This document shows, piece by piece, positions 37,596-46,232 of a DNA stretch of 46,359 nucleotides. Origin of the DNA: Vibrio sp. S9_S30 (GTDB lineage: Bacteria; Pseudomonadota; Gammaproteobacteria; Enterobacterales; Vibrionaceae); the NCBI RefSeq assembly GCF_014694455.1, contig NZ_JAAUWT010000025.1:1-46359 (forward strand), written 5' to 3'. Position 1 is the stretch's first letter, and every line of letters begins with the position of its first letter. Position numbers and translations under genes: made by a program. The notes beneath the pieces were generated by a model. The model saw nothing but the letters and a program-made list of their open reading frames with translations, made no database searches and had not been told where the DNA came from.

Positions 37596-38847
37596 GGTCT
37601 GTTTCCTCCTTAACAGAAATAGCTTTGATTTCTCTTATGATTTGGTTGTATACAGAGCTAATGGAAGTCATAGCTTCTTTGTGCTTTTGTGGGGATACAA
37701 GTTTCTCTGATTTGGCAACATCCAGTGCAGTTCTCTTAAGGTCACTAGCTGCAACGATTAGTTCAGAGTGGATGAGATATGTTGATAGAAGTTTGTTTTG
37801 GACGGATTTGCTCAGTTTCTCTATCTGCTCTCGCTCCGTCCTACTGTTCTCATCATGGTTAACGACTAGTAGTCTACCCCAAAGTAGGTTTTTTCCTTTT
37901 GATGGCAAAGACATCATACGCGCCGTGTTTGTTAGCATGTAATTTGTCGTTGCGTCAAAGTCATACGCTCGAGGAGACAATGGTGCCAGAAGACAATCCA
38001 GTGCTTCATTTGCAGCCCAGATTAATGGCGACTCTTGCGGAGGTGTATCAATTATTATGATGTCGTACACTTCTTGAAGGGTAGGAATAATTTTGTTGGC
38101 TAGTCGTGTAATCAATGCTTGTTTTGCAGAGTCGTCTTTCTGCTGCCAGAACAAGTCAATGAATCGCTCATCAGTTGAAAACGCAGGATAAACATCAAGA
38201 TTAGGCAGGTGAGTATTAAAGGCTGCTTTTTGAATGACCTCTTTTTCAGTCATGCCGGACTTTATTAGTGATTGAAATTCGCCGTCAGGTTCTATATCAC
38301 CCAAAATCATATCGATAATGGTTAAGTAAATAGCATCATTGTCAGCGTTTGCGATTTTGCTTTGCCCAAGAGTTCCTTGAGGATCCATATCAATCAGGCA
38401 GACCTTTGCATTGAGTTGTAAGTCTAATGCAGATGCTGTAGCTATCGTTTCAGCCGTAGTCGATTTGCCCGTGCCGCCTTTTTGATTTTGTACTGAAATT
38501 ACTCTGGGCTTGTAGTTGTCTCTATACTTGGGTTTTCCCCAATATTCCATCAATTTTTCGATGTGGAAGCGTGTGAACAGATGTTGCTTATTTTGGTAAA
38601 TAGGCTCACTGATCACACCAGTAGCTATTGCCTCATCAATGTTCTTTTGGAAGGTAGCAGGTGCCATTCCAGCAAATGTTCTTAGTGCTTTTTTGTTCAG
38701 GCAGTGGTTATAGAAGAGTCGGTTCATACCTTCTACTTCTTCATCTGACACGTTGATTGATGTTTGAGTAGCAATCAAGTCTCTTCGGCTTATTTGCTCC
38801 TTTTTCATGTTTTCAGCAACTGCCGCTAGTTGTTCTATTTCAGTCAT
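37588..38847 (-). CDS. parA: Partition ATPase ParA (SopA-like, type Ia)
   Basis: A 419-aa protein. It has an N-terminal HTH region (about 40-85), a deviant Walker A motif KGGTGKS at 123-129, CLIDMDPQGTLG, and a later IIIDTPPQESPL segment, as in SopA/P1 ParA. It partitions the plasmid by nonspecific DNA binding and ATPase cycling, and type Ia proteins repress their own promoter. An inverted repeat TGAAAC/GTTTCA (38893-38930) upstream could be an autoregulatory site. Confidence 0.93.
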   Translation of the reverse strand: MTEIEQLAAVAENMKKEQISRRDLIATQTSINVSDEEVEGMNRLFYNHCLNKKALRTFAGMAPATFQKNIDEAIATGVISEPIYQNKQHLFTRFHIEKLMEYWGKPKYRDNYKPRVISVQNQKGGTGKSTTAETIATASALDLQLNAKVCLIDMDPQGTLGQSKIANADNDAIYLTIIDMILGDIEPDGEFQSLIKSGMTEKEVIQKAAFNTHLPNLDVYPAFSTDERFIDLFWQQKDDSAKQALITRLANKIIPTLQEVYDIIIIDTPPQESPLIWAANEALDCLLAPLSPRAYDFDATTNYMLTNTARMMSLPSKGKNLLWGRLLVVNHDENSRTEREQIEKLSKSVQNKLLSTYLIHSELIVAASDLKRTALDVAKSEKLVSPQKHKEAMTSISSVYNQIIREIKAISVKEETDHV

Positions 38848-39181
38848 CTTAAACTCCCATGCTCAAGTTATATGCTAATCCTACCCTCAAAATGAAACAA
38901 AGTAAACACAAAATAACAAAAATCGTTTCAGTACATGAATTATTAAACCATTCGTAATTTTAGCCATTCTTTCGAAATATTAAGCTTTTCAAAACAGATT
39001 TCATTTGTCACTTCCTAATTAAAATCAATTAAAAACAACGAGTTATATAAAATTTAGTACCAATAGGAACAAGAAATTAAGCAATTGCACCTTCTTAAAT
39101 AAGAAAGGTCGTCGCTATTTTCTTGATCAAAAGGAAAGGCTACCACTCAAACTTCAACTCTCATATAAAAATCCATTTAAA
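38848..39181. other. Noncoding region between parA and the telomere array
   Basis: More than 300 bases without a gene. It is A/T-rich and holds the parA upstream region with TGAAAC (38893-38898) and GTTTCA (38925-38930) as a spaced inverted repeat, and an isolated TGCACC near 39086. No other element is clear. Confidence 0.5.
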
Positions 39182-39462
39182 TGCACCAGATAATAAATTA
39201 AAAGGAGATAGAATACAGAGCGACAAATGCACCAGTATAAAATTAATGCAATAAATATTTAACTGCACCAGATACACATCGCACCAATGCACCAGCATTA
39301 ACAGTAACTGCACCAATAATCTAGCTAGATTATTGGTGCAGTTATCAATATTTAATCTGGTGCACTTAATTTACCAATATTTAATCTGGTGCATTTAATT
39401 TATCTGGTGCAGTTGTTGACTATAATGTGCGCATGTAGTACATTATTTTTATAACTGGTGCA
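39182..39462. repeat. Array of TGCACCA heptamers around the telomere site
   Basis: Eleven copies of a heptamer. Left of or in the left palindrome arm, facing right: TGCACCA at 39182, 39228, 39264, CGCACCA at 39280, TGCACCA at 39288 and 39309. In the right arm or right of it, facing left: TGGTGCA at 39334, 39358, 39387, 39405 and 39456. Many sit in a longer context such as TTAATCTGGTGCA. The last copy lies just before the tel start. They may be protelomerase or regulator binding sites. Confidence 0.75.
39305..39344. other. Telomere resolution site (telRL-like palindrome)
   Basis: A perfect 40-bp palindrome. Its left half-arm is TAACTGCACCAATAATCTAG, and the centre falls between 39324 and 39325 in CTAG/CTAG. 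It lies 144 bases upstream of the protelomerase gene, as in N15. The enzyme is expected to cut and re-ligate each half into a hairpin end, so the linear prophage would begin at 39325 and end at 39324. The role is inferred from the gene context. Confidence 0.8.
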
Positions 39463-39487
39463 TTTAATATGGTTGAGGTTAGAAGCT

Positions 39488-41500
39488 ATGAGAGAAAAAG
39501 ATACAACAAAAAAGGAAATTGCAGATTTCTGTGAGACTGTCTACAGGGATGAATCACTTAGCCCTAAACAAATTACAGACCGCCTTGGTTCGATGATTAA
39601 AAGGCATTTAAAGAATAGTAGTGTTGGCATTAAGTCTGATCGAGTTAGAGTTGGTCAGCATAGTGAGGTTCATTACCAACTAACAAATATTAGCGACAAG
39701 CTAAAAGGTGATGCAAAGAAACGTGCAGAAGTAAAAGAAGCTCATCGAATTTCAAACAAGCTCCGTGAGTGGAAAGATGCGATTATGGCTCTCGATATGC
39801 CCCACCATTTAATAGAAAAGCACCTAGAGAAAGCGACCAAAAATCTAGAGGAGTATATCCCAGATTTTGCCAAATTGATGAATCCGCAAATGGATATTTC
39901 GACACTTAGAGATAACTGGAAAATCATCTATAAAAACGAGCGTCGAGGCAAAAATCGAGCTGCAGTTGTTAAAGCTCTGCAGGATATTCGCATAGAACAC
40001 CATGCTTATTACCTTATCCAGCCTATTTACGTGTGGGTTCGCAAGATTGGCACCTCGATGGATAGAGATAAGCGAGATAGCAATGTAATGAACCAGGTAC
40101 AAGTTAACCCTGAATTTGCCATCAGCACTGCAGAAAAATTGCTTTCCACATCCCTCGAGGTCAAAGAAGCTAATAAATTTGATTTGGCTCTTGGTCTTGC
40201 CATTGCCACAGGTCGACGCCGCACTGAGATTTTTAAGACTGCAGTATTTGATGTAATTGATACCACACCCGATAACCACGTCATGTTTAGTGGTCAATTA
40301 AAAACCCATGACCGAGAACTATTTGACGACGTGAAGCCATACGCGATCCCATGCTTGATAGATAGAGACCTGGTGATGCAAGGATTGGCATTGCTGAGAA
40401 AAATCCAGAAAGACGATCATGTCACCTACCTTGACCAGCGTGGTAATGAAGTAACGCATGGCGTTTTAGAGTTGCCATTATCAGACCAATACCACACCAA
40501 TGCCGTAGGTCGTTTTTATTCTCACTCAGCGAACCAACGTATACGAGCAATTTTCGATAATCCACGAATTGAATTTAGACACTCTCGTGATATGTACAGC
40601 GAGATAGGTTACGAAAAGTTCAAGAATAAAGGTGAAGGTCGATCGGCATACCGAACACGAGTATATGGTCATGCGAAAGGTCAAAGTGAAACAGGACGAT
40701 CCTATGAGAAGTTTGAGATAACCACTGAGGTTGAAAAAGCCAGCTTTATGGTTGCAGGAGAAGAGAAAGTTTCAGCTTCTCAAAACCAGCCTGTTGTCGA
40801 TGCCTTAACCAAGATGACACCTAAAATTGAGGCGTGGAAGCGTAGCCCAAATGCGATTCGTATTCATAGCTGGTTGATAGAACAGCTTTCGCAGGGGTTA
40901 CCTGTAGATAACATTACGGCGCATTTCATTCGTAAACACATCATGCTTCCAGATGTACAACAACTCAATTTGCGAAGCATTCAAACCTACCTCAGCGATA
41001 AATGGATTAATTGGGAAGAAATCAAAGGTCTAGTGACAGATAAACCAATACAAGATGACATCGACAACGATATTGATAACGAAATCGATATGATTGAGTC
41101 CGTAGACGATGACGATCAAGACGAACCTGAAGAAGAGGTCAAGAAACCAACCGAACCTGCTCCTCTCAAGCCTAAAATGAAAGGTCATAAGGACGATGAT
41201 GGTGCTTGGCTGGTGGACGTCGAGATTAAAGACGAGAGCTGGCAGATTAACGTGGGTAAAGAGCCTAAAAACGTTATGGAAGCATTCAGGTTAGCTTGGA
41301 ATGAATTCGAGTTTCGCAGAACTCTACCAGAAAATCCACCAGCCCCATTAGTTACCAAAGACGCAGGGATGTGGCACTCAAGAATCATGATTAAAGGACA
41401 GGCGATCTGTGAGGTTTGGACCCCAAGCAAGAAAGCCAGTAAGGAATCAACCCTTATTCTATATCGTGAGTTGGTTATAAGGGTATCCGATGGTGAATAA
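39488..41500 (+). CDS. tel: Protelomerase (telomere resolvase)
   Basis: A 670-aa protein from the ATG at 39488 with GAGG upstream; an in-frame GTG at 39458 overlaps the last TGCACCA copy and is less likely. The catalytic core has residues matching TelN/TelK: Arg in TGRRRTEIF (243-245), Lys272 in LKTHD, Arg364 in EFRHSRDMY, His395 in YGHAKG and a probable nucleophile Tyr406 in GRSYEKF. The N-terminal segment is helical and basic. The acidic C-terminal region (about 520-555) is followed by a further small domain. It resolves replicated palindromes into hairpin telomeres. Confidence 0.93.
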   Translation: MREKDTTKKEIADFCETVYRDESLSPKQITDRLGSMIKRHLKNSSVGIKSDRVRVGQHSEVHYQLTNISDKLKGDAKKRAEVKEAHRISNKLREWKDAIMALDMPHHLIEKHLEKATKNLEEYIPDFAKLMNPQMDISTLRDNWKIIYKNERRGKNRAAVVKALQDIRIEHHAYYLIQPIYVWVRKIGTSMDRDKRDSNVMNQVQVNPEFAISTAEKLLSTSLEVKEANKFDLALGLAIATGRRRTEIFKTAVFDVIDTTPDNHVMFSGQLKTHDRELFDDVKPYAIPCLIDRDLVMQGLALLRKIQKDDHVTYLDQRGNEVTHGVLELPLSDQYHTNAVGRFYSHSANQRIRAIFDNPRIEFRHSRDMYSEIGYEKFKNKGEGRSAYRTRVYGHAKGQSETGRSYEKFEITTEVEKASFMVAGEEKVSASQNQPVVDALTKMTPKIEAWKRSPNAIRIHSWLIEQLSQGLPVDNITAHFIRKHIMLPDVQQLNLRSIQTYLSDKWINWEEIKGLVTDKPIQDDIDNDIDNEIDMIESVDDDDQDEPEEEVKKPTEPAPLKPKMKGHKDDDGAWLVDVEIKDESWQINVGKEPKNVMEAFRLAWNEFEFRRTLPENPPAPLVTKDAGMWHSRIMIKGQAICEVWTPSKKASKESTLILYRELVIRVSDGE

Positions 41501-41555
41501 TAAATTTCAACAATGGATTTATCGACGATGCAATATCATTAAAAACACATAAGTA

Positions 41556-41586
41556 AAAGCCCACCTAATTGGTGGGCTCTCTTTTA
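41556..41586. terminator. Bidirectional terminator between tel and the lipoprotein gene
   Basis: AGCCCACC (41558-41565), loop of five, GGTGGGCT (41571-41578). T-rich sequence follows on both strands (CTCTTTT on plus, TTTTACTT on minus). It separates two convergent genes. Confidence 0.8.
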
Positions 41587-41946
41587 ACCTAAGCTCTTCT
41601 TAACTTCCTCTATATCCACACTGCTTTCACGATTAAACTCTATGTGCAATCCCATTCGACCAGCGTGAGTTTTGGCAGTACCGTTAACTGCGTAAATAAC
41701 ATAACGACCAGGGTCTAATACTTTTACTTCGTAAATACCTTGGTTATTCGATCCGCTTATACTCTTGCAAAGAATCACCCAATCCACATTGAACTGCTCA
41801 GCTTTACAGTGAGTGTTCTCATGAATGTTTGCATCGTAATAACCATTGAAAATTCTGTCTTTTGCGTCAGTGACTTCTTGAGGAGTATCTCCACATCCAT
41901 ATAGTGCAAACGTAGCAACCAGAACCGCAAATGTTCTCTTAAACAT
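41584..41946 (-). CDS. Predicted lipoprotein beside tel
   Basis: A 120-aa protein. Signal peptide FKRTFAVLVATFALYGC with a lipobox ending in Cys18, then a soluble part with two further Cys residues and a beta-like C-terminus (PGRYVIYAVNGTAKTHAG). It is convergent with tel and is probably expressed in the lysogen. N15 carries a lipoprotein-type exclusion gene (cor); a similar superinfection-exclusion job is a plausible guess only. Confidence 0.65.
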   Translation of the reverse strand: MFKRTFAVLVATFALYGCGDTPQEVTDAKDRIFNGYYDANIHENTHCKAEQFNVDWVILCKSISGSNNQGIYEVKVLDPGRYVIYAVNGTAKTHAGRMGLHIEFNRESSVDIEEVKKSLG

Positions 41947-42021
41947 ATTCTTTTCCTATTCAACCAACTGAATTAATTAGTATAAGTTGCTTTATCCACT
42001 GAAACACTGAGTAAGATGTGC

Positions 42022-42213
42022 TTAACCAAGAAAAAACACATTCTTAATAGCCAAACGGAATCCCTTTGCAGCGTTTGAAAAACGAATGTAAGAGATGATT
42101 TTTTCACTCTCAAAGTTGCGGCATGAACGAACAAAGTCCAGAACTTCATTTTTTCTACAAAGCTTGACTTGCTGACTTACCCAGTATCGGTGCTCAATAA
42201 TTTGATTAGACAT
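42022..42213 (-). CDS. Small protein downstream of repA
   Basis: A 63-aa basic protein from the ATG at 42213, four bases after the repA stop and with GAAGGGA upstream. Helical pattern: VSQQVKLCRKNEVLDFVRSC, then ESEKIISYIRFSNAAKGFR. It is coupled to repA; perhaps a replication accessory, but unrecognised. Confidence 0.55.
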   Translation of the reverse strand: MSNQIIEHRYWVSQQVKLCRKNEVLDFVRSCRNFESEKIISYIRFSNAAKGFRLAIKNVFFLG

Positions 42214-42215
42214 AA

Positions 42216-45200
42216 TCAAATCCCTTCCTTAATGGCCTGTTTAACCGTTCCTGCCCACGCCTCTGCATTACCTGTGAAATTATCAAGACCAAAACTAAGC
42301 ATTGTTATAGCAACATCGAAGGGGCTAAGACCTAGCTGATTAATAGCAATGTTACCAATTTCATTTACGACGTTGCGTTGATCATTGCTGAGATTGTAGG
42401 TGGCTTTTTCTTGGAACTCTAAAGAAGGTCTCTCCTCCCCTCCCTCAATATACGCTAAAGCCCCGTCACTACTGATATCTTTGGCTTGAATTGGTGATCC
42501 ACCCTGCGCAGTTTTGTTATTAATAAACAATGGTGAAGGTGGATCATATTTTGGTACCACCTGATCCTTCACTTCTTGCACGAATGGTGCAAACGCAGCG
42601 GCTAAATCGTCACGTAAATCCAGTAGTCCCGTTAAGCAGCACTGCTCATCTAATTTGTCAAAACGAACCTTGTAGCCTTGCTTAAATTCGCTTGTGCTTA
42701 ACTCATTGATAAACGATGCAACTTGGCGTTGGATAGTGTCTATATCAAGTGTCTCTGCATCTTGTAGGCTTTCTTCGATACCTTGAGAACGTAGTGAAAC
42801 AAGTGTTTTCACTGCTTCCCATTCCGGTAAATGCACGAAGTAAGAGTTAACCGTTTTTCCGGAGTCGAGGCGCTTCTTGCGTGATTCGACAGGCACACCA
42901 AAAGACCGCAAGTGGTTGTTAAACCATTGCACAGGGTTCGTTAATGTATTAGCAGAAACAGAGATGCCTGAATATTTGAAAAGTCGGTCTTTAGTGGACT
43001 GCTTGCGAAGCCATTCATAAAGAGACGGTCTTAGTTCGTCTGCGGTCCATTGCTTGCCGTTGTAGTTCAATTGCTCATCGATACCAGCCACTTGAAGAAG
43101 CTTGATCAAGTGCGCTCGTTTGATAGAAAGGTGACGCCAGCTAACACGGCTTTCAGCGTGTTGAACGTCTTTCATGTCGAAAGCTTGAGCCGAGTGGGCG
43201 TCTACGTTAACCCATGAAAGCTTTTTAATTGAATCAACAAAGCGCTGCTTGCTTTGCTTGTAAGTTAAAGCGGTTAGAACTGCATCACGTTTGTTTTCTG
43301 GCATTGTGAGTGCGCTATCCACACCATTTATTCGAGCATTAGCACCATCGTGACCAAAGTTTTCGTAAACTTCTTGTGCAAAAGGAAGCAAGCACTCGAT
43401 CTGTTCCTCACTTGCTGCGTCGAGGTGTAAGTCGAAGTTGACCTTTGATTTTGCAATCTCAGACGTGGTGTAATTTTCGCCATTTCTCATAACTGTTTGG
43501 AATGCTTCACCAATATGAACAGGCGCTTCTTGTATGTCTCGTAGGTCAATACGGTTGTTTCTGTCCTTTGCTTCCTCTCTTACCGTTGCTCCAAAATCAG
43601 CCGCCAGCTTTTGCTTAGCCACTTCGATTATTTCATAGCCTCCTTTCTTAGATAATTCTAAAAAGCGAGAGCGATAACGGTTCGATGATTCGTTATTCTT
43701 TGCCTTCACTTTACAGAAAAGCCATTCATACAACGTATTACGAGTTGTGAAGTTGCCAGTAGTAGGATCGATGGCTAATACTTTCATTGTCTCGGCAGAG
43801 ACTTCTTCCACCAGCTTGTTTTGAATATAAACAGGGTCGGTTGGTTCACTTCTCTCTGCGTTGTCTAGGTATACATGAAACTCTTGAACATCACGCGCTC
43901 GGTTAAGACCTTGGTGACCTTCTTCTGCTGTACCAACGCGAGAGGATAAAAAGCCGATGGTTTTATCAAACTGGTGAGCGTCAGATTTAATATCAAATCC
44001 GGTGCCAAGAGTTGGTGAAGCGATCAGAACGTCAAGGTTAGGAACGATAGCGTTGATATCTTCGAGTGCTGTTTTTACTTCCTCTGTTCCGGTTACATCT
44101 GCATGAACAACCAATACAGAACCGTCATAGTGTTTACGCTCTCTTTCCTGCTCAATAGCAGTGCCAATCGCTTTCACTTGTTCTTTAGAGTTGGCGTAAA
44201 TGTAGCGTTTACCTTTCGCCATGACTTGCTGCATGACTTCTTCAAGCAAGTGATCTTTTGACTCATACACAAACATTTTTTTGCCTTGAGCCACTTGATA
44301 ATTATTTTTGAAGTACACGCCAGAATGCAGACCAATGTAATGGCAGAAGTCGAACGCCAGCTCACCCAAGTGAGCGTCGGCTAAGATTTGGGTTTGGCTG
44401 TTTGTAAGAACAAACTGCAGATAGTTAAGGCAGTGTTCACCGTGTTGAATTGTTTTTGCGTAATATTGCCCAAGATTTTGCTCAAATTCGTCAACGAAAA
44501 CCACATCCCAATTTGAACCGGCCAGCCGCCATAGTGAATCCACAGAACAAACAAGAATATGCGCATTACGCAGTGCCATATCTGCATCAGTACCTGGCAC
44601 CGGATCTTTGATGATAAGGTCTTGGTAGAATTCCACGGAAACATTATCACCTTTCAAACCAGCTTTGAGAGATTTCGCCAGTGCGACACGGTGAGAAATA
44701 ACGAGCGTTTTTAAATGCGGATTTTTCTGGATGGAGCCCTTAACTATGGTTGATTTACCTGTACCCATATCTGAGTCAATCAGGTTTAGACCTTTGCGGA
44801 TTTCAGCTTGTAGATAGCGAGAATTTGACTCAATTGTTTCAAAGCCTTTGATATCGTTCAACTGCTCAGCAACCGCACCCATACCAAGGTTTAAGAAGGT
44901 ATCACTCCAGTCGTAACCATCTGTATGTGGAAGAGTCCAGTAACCGCCTGCGCGGTCAATCATTTCAATACCCGTTTTGTCGTTATCCGGCGCAGCAATA
45001 AATTGGACATCTGGATGCTCAGACTTCAGACGCTCAATAAGGTGCGGAATGTTACCTTCACCAATCGGCGTAACAATAACCTCGTTAGTTGCTACGTGGG
45101 CAGAGTAAGCATCAGCGAAACCACCAACCACCCAGACACGTTTGGGTCCATGGTCGCAAAACTTACCAAAGGTGCAAAAACCAATATCAGTGCGAGAGTT

Positions 45201-45878
45201 GTCACTTGAAACTTTATTGATGACACGGTCTGAATATACGTAGTCGCCCAATGTTTTATCATAAACACGAGGTTTAAAGCCTTTATCTAAAATACGTTCA
45301 AAGCCGCAGAAGCGGCCTTGGTTAAACAACTTTTCATAGATAGGCCAAGCAAGGCAAGGATTGCCAAATCGGTCTTTACCTAAGCGAACATCAACGAAGC
45401 GATTAATGTCCACCATTTGCTTCTTCAGCATGTATTGAGTCGGAGAGAACTGAGATGGCCAGCTTTGGAAAAGCTGTTCTTCTTTATTCAGCTCTTCCCA
45501 TTGCTCTTTCTCAGCTCGTGCTCTTTTCTTCTCTGCTGCTTTTTTGCGTTTCTCGTATTCTGCAAAAATGCGCTGTCGCTCTTCTTCAGAGCGATCTTCT
45601 TTATTTGGCTTCCAGCCAGCCTTTTTGGCTTCAAAGATAAATGAACCAAAATCTGTGCGCTTAGTTTTACGAAAGTTTTTCCACCAGCTATTAAAAGCCG
45701 CTTTATTGTAGGTATTACCAGGTGCAGACCAAGACTCGAACATATCTCTGGCTAGCTCGCCAAATTCTACATAAAGCGCACGGCCTATCTTTGCCCAATC
45801 TTGCTGGGGTAAGTCTGGAGAGATGTAACCGAGAGCTTCCTCGGCTTCATGCAATTCTAGTTGTATATAATTAGCCAT
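42216..45878 (-). CDS. repA: Replication protein RepA (primase-helicase, N15-like)
   Basis: A 1220-aa multidomain protein. Residues about 10-95 look like a PriCT-2 primase C-terminal domain (YISPDLPQQDWAKIGRALY). A TOPRIM-like segment follows at roughly 240-330 (RVWVVGGFADAYSAHVA, FIAAPDNDKTGIEMI). A helicase part begins with the Walker A DSDMGTGKST near 370, then DVVFVDEFEQNLGQ and SPTLGTGFDI. In N15 the single RepA protein initiates replication from an origin inside its own gene. The C-terminal 400 residues are less conserved. It is the largest gene of the window and transcribed away from cI. Confidence 0.88.
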   Translation of the reverse strand: MANYIQLELHEAEEALGYISPDLPQQDWAKIGRALYVEFGELARDMFESWSAPGNTYNKAAFNSWWKNFRKTKRTDFGSFIFEAKKAGWKPNKEDRSEEERQRIFAEYEKRKKAAEKKRARAEKEQWEELNKEEQLFQSWPSQFSPTQYMLKKQMVDINRFVDVRLGKDRFGNPCLAWPIYEKLFNQGRFCGFERILDKGFKPRVYDKTLGDYVYSDRVINKVSSDNSRTDIGFCTFGKFCDHGPKRVWVVGGFADAYSAHVATNEVIVTPIGEGNIPHLIERLKSEHPDVQFIAAPDNDKTGIEMIDRAGGYWTLPHTDGYDWSDTFLNLGMGAVAEQLNDIKGFETIESNSRYLQAEIRKGLNLIDSDMGTGKSTIVKGSIQKNPHLKTLVISHRVALAKSLKAGLKGDNVSVEFYQDLIIKDPVPGTDADMALRNAHILVCSVDSLWRLAGSNWDVVFVDEFEQNLGQYYAKTIQHGEHCLNYLQFVLTNSQTQILADAHLGELAFDFCHYIGLHSGVYFKNNYQVAQGKKMFVYESKDHLLEEVMQQVMAKGKRYIYANSKEQVKAIGTAIEQERERKHYDGSVLVVHADVTGTEEVKTALEDINAIVPNLDVLIASPTLGTGFDIKSDAHQFDKTIGFLSSRVGTAEEGHQGLNRARDVQEFHVYLDNAERSEPTDPVYIQNKLVEEVSAETMKVLAIDPTTGNFTTRNTLYEWLFCKVKAKNNESSNRYRSRFLELSKKGGYEIIEVAKQKLAADFGATVREEAKDRNNRIDLRDIQEAPVHIGEAFQTVMRNGENYTTSEIAKSKVNFDLHLDAASEEQIECLLPFAQEVYENFGHDGANARINGVDSALTMPENKRDAVLTALTYKQSKQRFVDSIKKLSWVNVDAHSAQAFDMKDVQHAESRVSWRHLSIKRAHLIKLLQVAGIDEQLNYNGKQWTADELRPSLYEWLRKQSTKDRLFKYSGISVSANTLTNPVQWFNNHLRSFGVPVESRKKRLDSGKTVNSYFVHLPEWEAVKTLVSLRSQGIEESLQDAETLDIDTIQRQVASFINELSTSEFKQGYKVRFDKLDEQCCLTGLLDLRDDLAAAFAPFVQEVKDQVVPKYDPPSPLFINNKTAQGGSPIQAKDISSDGALAYIEGGEERPSLEFQEKATYNLSNDQRNVVNEIGNIAINQLGLSPFDVAITMLSFGLDNFTGNAEAWAGTVKQAIKEGI
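45143..45158. other. Centromere-like inverted repeat inside repA (candidate ParB site 5)
   Basis: TGGGTCC-AT-GGTCGCA, 12 of 14 arm matches to the perfect site at 17617; the right arm is complete. Confidence 0.4.
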
Positions 45879-45890
45879 CTTCGTTCCGTC

Positions 45891-45939
45891 GGTATGACAG
45901 ATACCAACAACAGAAAAAAGTTACGGTTAGTTAACTTTT
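45891..45939 (-). promoter_or_regulatory. repA leader hairpin and inverted repeats
   Basis: GGTAT-GACAG-ATACC (45891-45905) forms a perfect 5-bp hairpin just ahead of the repA ribosome site. AAAAGTTA and TAACTTTT (about 45914-45939) form a second inverted repeat. They may be operators or attenuator-like parts controlling repA. Confidence 0.45.
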
Positions 45940-46203
45940 CTATTGCGTATGCACGATTAGGCCGCTAGAATTATAACCAACAATTTGAGGTGTATGGTTA
46001 GTTTCTAGCTGCCTATCACATAAGAAAAGTCGGTCGCCACAACCGGCTTTTTTTGTATCTGTATTTTTTAAATTTTCTTTTAAATCAACAATATAGCGTT
46101 GTGTTTTTTTTCTCTTTCCAAAAATCACTTTTCCCACCACGCCTTGATCGTTATCTATCTCCACAATAGTAAACGATCTTTGCAGAAATGGGCAATAGAT
46201 CAA
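45940..46203 (-). CDS. Doubtful 87-aa ORF between cI and repA
   Basis: Open from a TTG at 46203 to 45940, without a visible ribosome site. The first half (FTIVEIDNDQGVVGKVIFGKRKKTQRYIVDL, quoted in part) reads like real protein, but a terminator stem crosses the frame at 46028-46054. It might be a relic. I rate it as more likely noncoding. Confidence 0.25.
   Translation of the reverse strand: MIYCPFLQRSFTIVEIDNDQGVVGKVIFGKRKKTQRYIVDLKENLKNTDTKKAGCGDRLFLCDRQLETNHTPQIVGYNSSGLIVHTQ
45943..45977. promoter_or_regulatory. Overlapping divergent promoters
   Basis: On the plus strand, TTGCGT (45943-45948), 17-bp spacer and TAGAAT (45966-45971). On the minus strand, a perfect TATAAT -10 (complement of 45970-45975) overlaps it. 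The minus one could start repA mRNA near 45963; the plus one could start a short RNA near 45978. Confidence 0.4.
46028..46054. terminator. Terminator, probably bidirectional
   Basis: AGTCGGT (46028-46034), a 7-base loop, ACCGGCT (46042-46048) and seven T on the plus strand; on the minus strand the stem is followed by TTTTCTT. On minus it would end the cI transcript before repA. On plus it would end an RNA of about 77 bases from the promoter at 45943-45971. Confidence 0.7.
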
Positions 46204-46232
46204 TTAAACATATTTTGCTCTTTAATGAAAAT

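Noticed and set aside
39182..39462. CRISPR-like array from the repeated TGCACCA units.
   Set aside because: The repeat is only 7 bases, occurs in both orientations, and the spacing is irregular; no cas genes are present.
39845..40297. A 150-aa minus-strand ORF in the protelomerase gene.
   Set aside because: It is a shadow of a strongly supported gene with identifiable catalytic residues.
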